Shown one piece after another: positions 35,985-44,421 of a stretch of 50,533 nucleotides of DNA. Made by a program: the position numbers and the translations under genes. A model generated the notes under the pieces. It was not told where the DNA came from. It did no database searches and worked only from the letters and a program-made list of their open reading frames with translations. Position 1 is the first letter of the stretch; every line of letters begins with the position of its first letter. Source of the DNA: an uncultured Nitrospira sp. (GTDB lineage Bacteria > Nitrospirota > Nitrospiria > Nitrospirales > Nitrospiraceae); the NCBI GenBank assembly GCA_902500705.1, contig CABVRR010000014.1, positions 1 through 50,533 on the forward strand, written 5' to 3'.

Positions 35985-37796
35985 ATGCCGCCAATCGTCT
36001 TACTCAGCTGCGAGTCGCTTGAGAAAAGCTACGGAGTGAAACCGTTGTTCACCGACCTCTCGCTTGGGCTTTGCCAAGGTGATCGCGTCGGACTGATCGG
36101 TCCCAACGGTTCTGGAAAATCGACGCTGCTCAAAATTCTGGCAGGTTTGGAAGAAGCGGATCACGGTACTCGATCGGTGCGACGGCAACTCCGTATCGGC
36201 TATGTGCCGCAAGAGCCTTCGTTTATTGAAGACCACTCGGTTGAAGAGGCACTGGCTCAAGTCCTGCTGGATGAAGGAACAGACCCGCATGAACAGGGAG
36301 CACGCCTCGCCAAGGCCTTGAGTCTCGGTGGGTTTTCACGCTCGGACCAGTCCGTGTCCACCTTGTCGGGAGGATGGAAGAAACGGCTGGCGATCGCGCG
36401 GTCGCTGATGGTGGAGCCGGACGTGTTGCTCATGGACGAGCCGACCAACCATTTGGACGTCGAAGGTATCCTCTGGCTTGAAGAGCTATTGAAAGCCGAA
36501 CCCCGTGCCTTCATCGCCATCAGCCACGATCGGCGATTTTTAGAGTCGGTGATGACGCGGATTTGGGAATTGGATCGCCGATATGCGCAGGGCGTCTTTC
36601 AAGCCAACGGTCGATATAGTGAGTTTTTGGAGCAGCGCGACGCGGCATTCCAAGCCCAGGCCGACTATCAAGCTTCGCTGGCCAATCGAGTGCGTCGAGA
36701 AGTGGAATGGCTCAGGCGAGGTCCCAAAGCCCGCACGACGAAGGCGAAGGCTAGGATTGATCAAGCCGGTCGGCTGATCGACGAGCTAAGCGATATCGAG
36801 TCGCGGCGGGCGCAGGCTTCGGCTGCGATCGACTTCACGGCCTCTGGACGAAAGTCCAAACAGCTGCTGGTCGCAAAAGAGGTCGAAAAGTCACTGGGAG
36901 GGCGGCTAATTCTATCGGGCGTGGATCTCTTGTTGGGGCCGGGGGAGCGGATCGGCCTTCTTGGACCGAATGGGGGCGGAAAAACCACGCTTCTGAAGCT
37001 CTTAGCCGGTACCGTCGAGCCGGATAACGGTGTCATCACTCGTGCGGATCGACTGCGGGTGGTCACCTTCGAGCAGCATCGGGAATCACTCGATCAGCAG
37101 GCCTCCTTGCGACGCGCCCTTGCTCCGGCGGGCGGGGACGCCGTCGTCTACCAGGATCGATCCGTGCATTTGGTCTCATGGGCCAAGCGGTTTCTCTTCA
37201 AGCCGGAACAGCTGGACCTCCCTGTTTCACGGCTGTCCGGTGGAGAACAGGCTCGGTTGCTGATCGCGCGCCTCATGCTTCAACCGGCTGATCTCTTGCT
37301 TCTTGATGAGCCGACCAACGATTTGGATATTCCGACGCTCGATGTGTTGGAGGACAGCCTGCTGGAATTTACCGGCGCGCTTGTTTTGGTGACACATGAT
37401 CGGTGGCTTTTAGACCGCGTCTCTACCAGGCTTCTGGCGCTTGATGGATTGGGCCACGCCGAGTGGTTTGCCGACTATGCGCAATGGGAGTCGGCACAGT
37501 CCAGAAAGGCGGGAGAAGAGCGACAATCTCAAGTCTCAAAGGAAAGTTCTGTACCGGCTGGCTCGCCGAAACGGAAAGGGTTATCGTACAAAGAACAGCG
37601 AGAGTGGGATCGAATTGAAACGGCGATCCTAGAAGCTGAAGAACGGGTCGCCGCCTGCCAAACTGCAGCCAACGATCCATCCATCGCCTCTTCCGCTGCT
37701 GATTTACAAGAGCGGTATGCCATGCTCCATGTTGCTCAAGCCGACGTTGAACGTCTGTATGCCCGTTGGGGCGAACTTGATGCGAAACGTGGTTAG
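35985..37796 (+). CDS. uup: ABC-F ATPase, Uup-like
   Basis: ABC-F proteins carry two ABC domains and no membrane part; they act on the ribosome or, for Uup, on DNA and assembly. Domain 1 has GLIGPNGSGKSTLL, LSGGWKKRLAIARSL and VLLMDEPTNHLDVEG. A linker with RREVEWLRRGPKARTTKAKA follows. Domain 2 has GLLGPNGGGKTTLL, LSGGEQARLLIARL and LLLLDEPTNDLDI. A C-terminal basic coiled coil (about residues 525-603, KRKGLSYKEQREWDRIE) resembles the Uup C-terminal DNA-binding domain. Length 603. Confidence 0.88.
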   Translation: MPPIVLLSCESLEKSYGVKPLFTDLSLGLCQGDRVGLIGPNGSGKSTLLKILAGLEEADHGTRSVRRQLRIGYVPQEPSFIEDHSVEEALAQVLLDEGTDPHEQGARLAKALSLGGFSRSDQSVSTLSGGWKKRLAIARSLMVEPDVLLMDEPTNHLDVEGILWLEELLKAEPRAFIAISHDRRFLESVMTRIWELDRRYAQGVFQANGRYSEFLEQRDAAFQAQADYQASLANRVRREVEWLRRGPKARTTKAKARIDQAGRLIDELSDIESRRAQASAAIDFTASGRKSKQLLVAKEVEKSLGGRLILSGVDLLLGPGERIGLLGPNGGGKTTLLKLLAGTVEPDNGVITRADRLRVVTFEQHRESLDQQASLRRALAPAGGDAVVYQDRSVHLVSWAKRFLFKPEQLDLPVSRLSGGEQARLLIARLMLQPADLLLLDEPTNDLDIPTLDVLEDSLLEFTGALVLVTHDRWLLDRVSTRLLALDGLGHAEWFADYAQWESAQSRKAGEERQSQVSKESSVPAGSPKRKGLSYKEQREWDRIETAILEAEERVAACQTAANDPSIASSAADLQERYAMLHVAQADVERLYARWGELDAKRG

Positions 37797-38097
37797 GTAA
37801 TCAATGGGACAAAGACTTAGTGTGAAAACAGATTATCGAGAAGCTCGCAGCGCATTGAGGGCAACACAGGACTGTTTGGCCGATGGACTGAGCGGGAGAA
37901 AATCCATCTAAGGTGAATAACGATTAGAGGAAATCATTGCTGCTGTGCCAGTGTGCGTCGTACCTAGAAGACTAGGATGCCTCCAGCTCCATTTGTCTCT
38001 GCGGGTAATGGACAGGCAAGCCGGTATTCAGATGAGCTGCTTCCTCCCTGATTCGGAAGCAGCTCACGGAACGAACGGAACGAGCTGAAAAAATATT
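37797..38097. other. Convergent intergenic region with one hairpin
   Basis: About 300 bases between the ends of the ABC-F gene and the minus-strand VPLPG-protein gene. No gene is seen. A perfect inverted repeat at 38034-38065 is annotated separately. Confidence 0.6.
38034..38065. repeat. Perfect inverted repeat between convergent genes
   Basis: GAGCTGCTTCC at 38034-38044 pairs with GGAAGCAGCTC at 38055-38065, with a ten-base loop. It sits between converging genes, where a bidirectional terminator is expected, but neither arm is followed by T residues. The left arm and loop (17 bases, 38036-38052) occur again at 48792-48808. Confidence 0.75.
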
Positions 38098-38724
38098 CTA
38101 TAGTGATTTCTTTTGTTGGGAAGCAGCGGCAGAAATCTGAAGTGCCGCAAGAGAAAGAATCCCCAGGCCTAGGAACAATAGAGATCCTGGCAAAGGCACA
38201 GGGGTGAGCGAGTCTACGTTCAAAACATGGAACGTGAAATCACCAGTTCTTAACCCATTTGCGGGTTGATCCCACGAGGTAATGGGAATCGGTGCTTGGC
38301 CGTCAAACTCGAATCCATCGCTGAGCAGCGTTCCCAGATTAAAGTTATTATACGTAGTGAGGGACACGGTATATGTTCCGGCCACGATAGGCGCTGAGTA
38401 ATATGAATCAAAATCCCCATGGCTGTAAGGAACACCATTCGATACTGTTGATCCAATATTGTGTCCATCATCTTGAAAGTGTATCAATCCTCCTGCGTTG
38501 TTCCACAGCCCTAACATAGGATCAAACCCGCCGTCATCCCACGAAGAGGAAAACAGCGTAACGACACCGGCATTTGTACTGGTGAAATTAAAGAGCCGTA
38601 CGTCGTTGTGAGACTGAATAGTGCCTGAAAAGTCAAAGTCCAGGGCGATGGCGGGTCCGCTGAAAATAACTACTGCTATCAACACTAACGCTATCAATGT
38701 ACTGCCACTGATAGTCGGTCTCAT
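38098..38724 (-). CDS. Exported protein with VPLPG C-terminal sorting-like tail
   Basis: A 208-residue protein with an N-terminal signal (GSTLIALVLIAVVIFSGPA), a beta-rich body with DFDFSGTIQSHNDVRLFNFT and WDDGGFDPMLGLWNNAGGLI, reminiscent of the DVUA0089-type domain, and a C-terminal tripartite tail: VPLPG, a hydrophobic helix (SLLFLGLGILSLAALQI) and a basic end (QQKKSL). This is the layout of PEP-CTERM/VPLPA-CTERM signals processed by exosortases. The canonical VPEP motif is VPLPG here. Good ribosome-binding site (AAGAGGAGAA). No exosortase gene is in this window. Surface or exopolysaccharide-related role is inference. Confidence 0.8.
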   Translation of the reverse strand: MRPTISGSTLIALVLIAVVIFSGPAIALDFDFSGTIQSHNDVRLFNFTSTNAGVVTLFSSSWDDGGFDPMLGLWNNAGGLIHFQDDGHNIGSTVSNGVPYSHGDFDSYYSAPIVAGTYTVSLTTYNNFNLGTLLSDGFEFDGQAPIPITSWDQPANGLRTGDFTFHVLNVDSLTPVPLPGSLLFLGLGILSLAALQISAAASQQKKSL

Positions 38725-39368
38725 GTGTCATTCTCCTCTTTTATATGTGTGAAGATATCTCATGTTTGATTGAAGTAAGGACCTGAAGAGTACAATTACT
38801 TAATACTATAAGTCAACGCTGAGATCGTGTCAGTGATTGGCATGTAAGTGATCAAGCGGCGACCTGCTCTCCTGCAGCATGATGCTCTTTAAATAATCTT
38901 GAATAAATTTTACGTTTTCTGCCAAACCTTAGGTTGCGGGTGGTGTTAGTCTGTGACGCACCGAGATCGATATATCTGCTCTGGTACGCATACGACCTGC
39001 AAAGCCGTTCAACCTTTTCCCAGTATGCAGTGAATGGCTTGCAGCTGATGATCGTTGAGCTGATTCCTGAAATACTTGAACAACTTCTGCTCGGAATCAT
39101 TGCCTCAAGTGCCGCATTGATGAGCCGGCATATCTAATAAGAGGTGATCTCGTTTGACGGTTGGTGAGCCAAATGTATTGGATGTTCGGCTCATGGGCCA
39201 GAATTGTGTTGATCAGGCCCGACTTTGATCTCTATTGGTTCTGGTTCGTCATGATGGAGAATGTTCTCTTTCTTCTGATCGTTTACTCTACAGTTTTATT
39301 CGTTTATGACCGATAGAAAAGACGGAAGCCGGTCTCTGTAGACCTTCTAACCGAAAGGACTCTCCATC
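38725..39368. other. AT-rich intergenic region of about 640 bases
   Basis: The region is visibly richer in A and T than its neighbours. It should contain the promoter of the minus-strand VPLPG-protein gene and that of the HDOD gene. Frames on both strands at 38852-39137 are open but lack ribosome-binding sites and recognisable sequence. A 47-codon hydrophobic frame at 39173-39316 is listed separately with low confidence. No mobile-element ends were seen. Confidence 0.5.
39173..39316 (+). CDS. Possible 47-residue membrane protein (doubtful)
   Basis: From the ATG at 39173 the frame reads MYWMFGSWARIVLIRPDFDL, then YWFWFVMMENVLFLLIVYST and a short end. The second half is strongly hydrophobic and would span a membrane. 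No Shine-Dalgarno sequence is at the right distance (GAGGTGAT at 39141-39148 is too far). It lies in an AT-rich stretch where hydrophobic codons are common by chance, so this may not be a gene. Confidence 0.2.
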   Translation: MYWMFGSWARIVLIRPDFDLYWFWFVMMENVLFLLIVYSTVLFVYDR

Positions 39369-40226
39369 ATGCCATCGGCGAGCGAACTGGTCCAGTCCTG
39401 CACCACGGTTTTTACGCTGCCGGAGATTTACTTCCGCGTGCGGGATGTTGTGGATAGCTCCGATTCAACCATGGAGGATCTTGCCAATGTCCTAAAGCTG
39501 GATCCGGCCATCTCGGCCCGACTCCTTCGTATCGTCAATAGCCCCCGCTATGGGTTTCCTCGACAGATCGACACCATCACCCGTGCCGTCAACCTCATCG
39601 GGATGCAGGCGATCAACGATTTGGTTACCGCGACGACCATCGGCAGGACCTTTTCCGGGATGCCGATTCAATTCATGGATGTCCCCAGGTTTTGGCGGAA
39701 AAGCGTGCTCTGCGCCCTACTGGCCGGAGAGATTGCCAAATCCTGCGGGATCGAAGACAGCGAGCGATTTTTCGTGGAAGGTCTGTTGCGAGACATCGGC
39801 CATTTTGTGCTCTACCAGTCTGTTCCACAACGAGCCCATTCGGCGCTCATCGAAGCGGGCTATCTCAATGCCTCCTTAGCCGAAGTGGAGCAGTCCAACA
39901 TCGGATGCGACTTTGCTGAAGTGGGAGCTGAACTGCTTCGGTTCTGGGGGATGCCCATCCAGATCGAACAGGCCGTCCGTTGCCAACTCAGCCCGAGCGA
40001 TGCCGGCGAATTCATCCTCCATGCGTCCATCGTTCATTTGGCCGGTGTCGTCGCCGACTATGAAGAACTAGAGCCGAACCGGAGACCTGTTACACTGCCG
40101 TTCAATCCCGCTGCCATCACCGCTACACGGTTTACGTCGGACGACCTCCCAGCACTGCTCAAGGCGGCCTGCGCTCAGTTGCAGGACACTCTGGCGGTCA
40201 TCAATCCCCATGCGATGGCAGCGTAG
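39369..40226 (+). CDS. HDOD-domain signalling protein
   Basis: HDOD domains are HD-related helical domains without full metal ligands, found in signal-transduction proteins. The 285-residue product is a single HDOD domain: LANVLKLDPAISARLLRIVN, INLIGMQAINDLVTATTIG-like NLIGMQAINDLVTATTIGRT, FWRKSVLCALLAGEIAKSCG, FVEGLLRDIGHFVLYQSVPQ and a conserved E..E.GCDFAEVGAELLRFWG. Ribosome-binding site AAAGGA. Converges with a second HDOD gene (40333-41904). Target unknown. Confidence 0.88.
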   Translation: MPSASELVQSCTTVFTLPEIYFRVRDVVDSSDSTMEDLANVLKLDPAISARLLRIVNSPRYGFPRQIDTITRAVNLIGMQAINDLVTATTIGRTFSGMPIQFMDVPRFWRKSVLCALLAGEIAKSCGIEDSERFFVEGLLRDIGHFVLYQSVPQRAHSALIEAGYLNASLAEVEQSNIGCDFAEVGAELLRFWGMPIQIEQAVRCQLSPSDAGEFILHASIVHLAGVVADYEELEPNRRPVTLPFNPAAITATRFTSDDLPALLKAACAQLQDTLAVINPHAMAA

Positions 40227-40332
40227 CCCGTTACGGATGCTGTTTTAACGCCCGATCCGTACCAAGCTGGAACCTAGAGGGGGCCAGTAGAAGCGTACAC
40301 TGCCGTTCAGAACCCATTTGGGAGATAGGACT

Positions 40333-41904
40333 CTAGAGAATCCCGGCCAATCGATTCAGGCCCAGCGTCGTCTGGGCAAAAAATAACTGGAATGCTTGGT
40401 AGTCTTGGGATTGTATCGGGAAAGTGCTGGTCGTTCGATCACAGTAGATGAGTCCGATCGGTTTTGCGCTTACCCGTAAGGGTGCCACGATCGCCGATGT
40501 CGGTTTCCACGTTTCGATAAAGTCCTGCTTCAGCGTTCCGGCCATCTGCTCTGAAAAGTCGGGAACAAGGAGTGGATCGACTCGCTTGAGAACCGTGAGG
40601 AAAAAGCGATGTTCCCGGCTGAGTGAACCAGAAAGGGATCGAATGTAGGGCGCCGGAGGATTCACGCCATGCACCAGTCGTCCGACAAGCAGATCGCTGT
40701 CGTTTTGATTCAAAAGTGCCAGCCCGACACGGTCAAATCCGGCGTCCCGATGAAGGGATTGTACGAATGTCAGGAGCAGACTATTGAGATCTTTCGCGGC
40801 TTGCAGCGAGTCCTGAAAGGCTTGGAGTGTCTCCAGCGGGTTGGTCCGGATGGGAGCAGCGGGTTCGGCTGGCCGTGGAAGCGTTGGCTGTTCATTGCCT
40901 ACTGTTGGTGTAACGAGGGACGAGGGCGAGATTGATTGAGGGGTGTCTCGTGTTGTTGTCGACGATATGGTTTCATCGGAGGCGTTGATGACCAGTCCCA
41001 TTGAACGGGTGAGTTGGCGACTCCGATCCATGGCGCGAATCATCAGATCCGTGAATGTGCCCGAGGACAGTCCGCTCCCGAGCTGGAGGGCTCTCTTGGC
41101 TTTCTCCAAGACAGTCTGTGGAGCCGGATCGGTCAACAGCTCGACCAACTGAATGGAGCCTACGACGATACCGCGGTAGGTGTGGACCCCACTTTTCCAT
41201 TGCGCTACCGGCGGCTCTTCCGCATGACGAAAGAGCTCGATGAGATCATCCGGTAGTTTCCACATTTGAGCCAGCGCCTGGGCCAAGATCAGCCGAGGGA
41301 CCCCGATGAGGTGTGTCTCTTGAATCACGCATTCCGACGGGCGGGTGTATTTCTTGGGAAGAGCCTGGAGCGCAAGAAAAAGGTCGGGATCCTGATAGGC
41401 AATGGCCAAGTCTCCGATCGAGTAAAGAAGGGCGCCGGTAAACAATTGCCCCGGTTGAGAGTATCCGATGGCTGTTCCCAGTTCGCCGGCATAGGTGGCA
41501 GAGACGAGGGACTTCGCGATCAAGGTTCGCAATTCCTGTTGGCGAACCGGCCAATGTTGCAGTTGCTCGACGAGATGCGCTGCGGCCACAAGCGACCGAA
41601 CAGTGTCGAGTCCGAGCCAACTGACGGCATGAGGAACCGACACAATCGTTTGCTGTGGGCTATAGGCGATACTGTTTGCCACCTGCAAAACTTTGCAGGT
41701 CAATCCATGGTCTCTGCTGATCACTTGGGCCAGATTTACCGCGTTGGATTGAGCACTCATGTGATTGAGGATTTGCTGGCAGGTTGATTGTAAGATCGGA
41801 AGACAACTGCTGGATTCGTCGAAGAGCGGCTTGAGTTTTTGGTGAAGACGAGGGCGGATGGAGTCGATCAAGGACGATTCCATGGCCGTGCTGGGCAAAG
41901 GCAT
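40333..41904 (-). CDS. HDOD protein with C-terminal GAF-like domain
   Basis: A 523-residue cytoplasmic protein. The N-terminal part (about residues 20-235) is an HDOD domain: QVISRDHGLTCKVLQVANSI, VPHAVSWLGLDTVRSLVAAA and GALLYSIGDLAIAYQD. A Pro/Ser/Thr-rich linker (about 300-350) leads to a GAF-like domain (about 365-520: RDAGFDRVGLALLNQNDSDL and IVAPLRVSAKPIGLIYCDRT). This architecture suggests a sensor linked to an HDOD output, possibly in c-di-GMP or motility control; that is inference. Start ATG follows AGGATCCTCT. Confidence 0.82.
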   Translation of the reverse strand: MPLPSTAMESSLIDSIRPRLHQKLKPLFDESSSCLPILQSTCQQILNHMSAQSNAVNLAQVISRDHGLTCKVLQVANSIAYSPQQTIVSVPHAVSWLGLDTVRSLVAAAHLVEQLQHWPVRQQELRTLIAKSLVSATYAGELGTAIGYSQPGQLFTGALLYSIGDLAIAYQDPDLFLALQALPKKYTRPSECVIQETHLIGVPRLILAQALAQMWKLPDDLIELFRHAEEPPVAQWKSGVHTYRGIVVGSIQLVELLTDPAPQTVLEKAKRALQLGSGLSSGTFTDLMIRAMDRSRQLTRSMGLVINASDETISSTTTRDTPQSISPSSLVTPTVGNEQPTLPRPAEPAAPIRTNPLETLQAFQDSLQAAKDLNSLLLTFVQSLHRDAGFDRVGLALLNQNDSDLLVGRLVHGVNPPAPYIRSLSGSLSREHRFFLTVLKRVDPLLVPDFSEQMAGTLKQDFIETWKPTSAIVAPLRVSAKPIGLIYCDRTTSTFPIQSQDYQAFQLFFAQTTLGLNRLAGIL

Positions 41905-42109
41905 AGAGGATCCTGGTTAACGGTCAGAAGCTCTATCGGTCGGAACATCGCTAAGCTTAAGGGTCTGAAATCATAAGAAAAGTAGCTCGCAGCCCGGTGT
42001 GTATGGCAAGCGAAGAGGAGCGAGCACCGTCGGGTGGATTCTTGAGCATCGAGTAGATTACGGACGGACTAGTCTCCTGATTCTGTTGTGCGTCGATGAG
42101 TCCAACCGA

Positions 42110-42700
42110 CTATTCAGCCGAATGGCCTTCCAGGAAGAGTGCTTGCTCCAAGGCACGGAAGAACTGCTGGTAGAGCAGGGGGTCCTCAATGGCACGCAGG
42201 TAGAACTGTGCGCTGGTTCGGACGACGAGTTGCGAAGCATTGCGGTCTCGGACGGTTATGGTCATTCGTATCAGGTCGTTACGGTGATAGAAGGCCCCCC
42301 AGGAGCGGTAGTTTCTGGCGAGAAAAAGAAGCGTGTCCGGACGATAGAGAAAATAGGCCGGATCAACGAACGTCGGTTCCTCAAGGTCGACATATTTCTT
42401 AGCGGATACGATCCCCAGTTCTTCGTCGAGGACTTCAATGGTGCAGTGAAGATCCTGCAAGGTCATCACGATCGCCTGGAGCAGCTTTTGTCGATTCGGT
42501 GTGTCGAACACGCGCGTTTGCATCGCTCGAACCTTGACCTGGCTCTCCTCGGACAACCAGGTTTGTGTTCGGGCATCCGATTGATTGTCATGCCGCATTT
42601 CGTAGGGTGAGCAGGCTGTGAGCAATGTCAGTCCAGCAAGTGCTGAAGCCAGTCGCCATACCGAAGGAGCATCCGAACCAAGACATGTGTTGACGGTCAT
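42110..42700 (-). CDS. Lipoprotein, tandem paralogue family member 3
   Basis: A 196-residue lipoprotein (lipobox LTLLTAC). It shares with its two upstream neighbours the block MQTRVFDTPNRQKLLQA, LQDLHCTIEVLDEELGIVSA and the C-terminal DPLLYQQFFRALEQALF, showing a common ancestor. The middle (DPAYFLYRPDTLLFLARNYR) is specific to this copy. Family not recognised. Its ATG overlaps the stop of the preceding gene (ATGA), so it is the last gene of a four-gene operon beginning with a BamE-like lipoprotein. Confidence 0.8.
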   Translation of the reverse strand: MTVNTCLGSDAPSVWRLASALAGLTLLTACSPYEMRHDNQSDARTQTWLSEESQVKVRAMQTRVFDTPNRQKLLQAIVMTLQDLHCTIEVLDEELGIVSAKKYVDLEEPTFVDPAYFLYRPDTLLFLARNYRSWGAFYHRNDLIRMTITVRDRNASQLVVRTSAQFYLRAIEDPLLYQQFFRALEQALFLEGHSAE

Positions 42701-43146
42701 GACGATGATGTCGACTCCTGAGAGAAAAACAGAGCTCGTTGCAGCGCAGCGAAGAAGTTTTGATACACCTTTGGATCTTCGATCGGCTTGTTGTTGTAAA
42801 TGGCGTTGGCGCGGATGCTCATTTTTTCTGACGTCTCTTGCCGAACAGTGACGGTAATGGTCAGAACATCGTAATAGTTGGGCTCAGCAAATCGGGCGGC
42901 GGTCACAAGGCCGAGACTTTCGTTTGCCCGCTCGATGATGAAGCCTAAGTCCTGCAAGGACGCGATGACGCCACGGATGGCGGCATTGCGGTCTGTGAGA
43001 TCGAAGGTTTTTATTTGGAGGCTTCGGATCTTCATTTGTGCGTCGGTCGGTGCGAGAAGATCCGGCGGGGCCTCCGGGGCGGCGCATCCATGCCACGAGA
43101 GACCTCCGGCCAGTACGATCACGGCCCATATCCGTCTGGTCTGCAT
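42697..43146 (-). CDS. Lipoprotein, tandem paralogue family member 2
   Basis: The shortest paralogue, 149 residues, with signal peptide and lipobox (AGGLSWHGC). It keeps LQIKTFDLTDRNAAIRGVIA, LQDLGFIIERANESLGLVTA, ITVTVRQETSEKMSIRANAI and the C-terminal DPKVYQNFFAALQRALF. It lacks the extra middle segments of the other two copies. ATG 43146 follows AAAGGGGG; an ATG at 43161 overlaps that site. Function unknown; the repeated family in one operon implies related or stacked roles at the outer membrane. Confidence 0.8.
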   Translation of the reverse strand: MQTRRIWAVIVLAGGLSWHGCAAPEAPPDLLAPTDAQMKIRSLQIKTFDLTDRNAAIRGVIASLQDLGFIIERANESLGLVTAARFAEPNYYDVLTITVTVRQETSEKMSIRANAIYNNKPIEDPKVYQNFFAALQRALFFSQESTSSS

Positions 43147-43170
43147 CGTGCCCCCTTTCATGCGACAGCC

Positions 43171-43791
43171 TCAAATTCGATGGGCTTCAAGAAACACCGC
43201 CTTGGAGAGCTTGGCGAAAAATTGCTGATAGATATCCGGATCGCGGATCATTTCCATGTACTGCTCTCCGGGTGGGATATATTGGCTGTCGAACTGACCA
43301 TCCCCTTTCCACACGATTCGGTAGAACTTGATGCGGACTTCTTGGCGGGTCGATTCGGGATTCAGCGGATGAGTCACCAGGGCTGCGGCGATCTGTTGAT
43401 GGAGATCCACCGGCTGTAAAATCTTGCCTAAAGAGAGGATCAGTACCAGCGCTTGCCGGACATATTGGCCATACTCGCGGGCGCTGCGCTCTTTCACGGC
43501 GCGCAGGAATCCGATATCTCGTTGGCTTTCCTCGATTTGAAATCCCAGGTCTTGCAGTACGGCGGCTGAGGCGGAGAGGAGTTCTCGTTCATTCGGCGTG
43601 TCGAACATCCGCGTCTGCATCGCTCGGTTCGCGGGAATGTCCGGCGTCAGTGCCAATAGGTCGGCGGGCTCGGTACGAGGAAGACAGCCGAGTAGGCTCG
43701 TGAACGCGAGAGCCAGGACGCAGGGCACGTTCGGCACAACCCTGAGGCGTCCTCCCACTCGTGGGTTAGAACTGTGTGGAGTTATAGGCAA
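43171..43791 (-). CDS. Lipoprotein, tandem paralogue family member 1
   Basis: A 206-residue lipoprotein (lipobox FTSLLGC). Family blocks: MQTRMFDTPNERELLSASAA, LQDLGFQIEESQRDIGFLRA and DPDIYQQFFAKLSKAVFLEA. A segment around residues 105-165 (REYGQYVRQALVLILSLGKI and onward) is unique to it. The ATG at 43791 overlaps the BamE-like gene by 26 bases; a GTG at 43737 is an alternative start. Not recognised as a named family. Confidence 0.78.
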   Translation of the reverse strand: MPITPHSSNPRVGGRLRVVPNVPCVLALAFTSLLGCLPRTEPADLLALTPDIPANRAMQTRMFDTPNERELLSASAAVLQDLGFQIEESQRDIGFLRAVKERSAREYGQYVRQALVLILSLGKILQPVDLHQQIAAALVTHPLNPESTRQEVRIKFYRIVWKGDGQFDSQYIPPGEQYMEMIRDPDIYQQFFAKLSKAVFLEAHRI

Positions 43792-44158
43792 AGTCCCGAA
43801 CCTTTTTCTCTTCGTCGTATTTAATGATGATGGTCAGGGTTCGCTGGCGTTGCGAACTCGAGCTGTCACGTGAGGCGGTACCAAGAATGATAAGGCCGGC
43901 GAAGGACGACGTGGCCGTATCGACGCGGTCGGTCGAGACCTTGTCATAAATCCAGACTTCGCGCCGTTTCTCATCCGTCGTCACGATGTTGGGGCTTCCA
44001 AGGAGTTCTGCGACTTGAGAGGCGGGCATGCCCACTTTAATTTCACCTTGTACTTTGCCCATGGTGAGGCGGTCTTCCTTGATTTCGGCCTTGTGGCTGC
44101 TACAGCCGACAGCAGCCATGATCAGGCACAGGCACAGCAGACTTCCTACATGTTTCAT
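43766..44158 (-). CDS. BamE/SmpA-like lipoprotein
   Basis: A 130-residue lipoprotein with lipobox LIMAAVGC and a BamE-like domain: MGKVQGEIKVGMPASQVAEL then LGSPNIVTTDEKRREVWIYD, and a final ITIIIKYDEEKKVRDF strand. BamE-type domains occur in outer-membrane assembly and in other small lipoproteins, so a true BamE role is not proven. It is the first gene of the minus-strand lipoprotein operon and is preceded by AAAGGGG. A weak promoter (TTGACA at 44240-44235, TAGCCT 17 bases on) lies upstream. Confidence 0.8.
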   Translation of the reverse strand: MKHVGSLLCLCLIMAAVGCSSHKAEIKEDRLTMGKVQGEIKVGMPASQVAELLGSPNIVTTDEKRREVWIYDKVSTDRVDTATSSFAGLIILGTASRDSSSSQRQRTLTIIIKYDEEKKVRDFAYNSTQF

Positions 44159-44211
44159 TGCTGGAGCCCCTTTCGATAATCTGAGTGTGACGCGAATCGG
44201 TCTAGAGAAAT

Positions 44212-44240
44212 AGGCTACTGCTCCTGGGCAAGTGTGTCAA
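44212..44240 (-). promoter_or_regulatory. Possible promoter of the lipoprotein operon
   Basis: On the minus strand TTGACA (44240-44235) is followed after 17 bases by TAGCCT (44217-44212). The -35 is perfect but the -10 matches only 3/6. The leader would be about 45 bases. Low certainty. Confidence 0.3.
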
Positions 44241-44421
44241 CGGACGCGAATGAAAAAACACGTAATCAGGAGCAGTTCATCATTTCACTCTCCTCGCAAG
44301 GCGTTGTTATCGTAGGACTCTTGATGGAAAGTGAAGCTTGCTTACGAACGTCTTGTGAGAATGCCTTTAGAGCAAATGCCGGCGCATGGATGTCTGGAGA
44401 TGCACGGTGTTCCCCTGCCGA

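Noticed and set aside
38852..39137. Overlapping open frames on both strands in the AT-rich gap
   Set aside because: No ribosome-binding site at the right distance and no recognisable protein; considered a transposase remnant but no supporting motif or inverted ends were found.
43015..43419. Plus-strand frames antisense to the lipoprotein genes
   Set aside because: The minus-strand frames have lipoboxes, overlaps and shared family motifs; the plus-strand ones do not.
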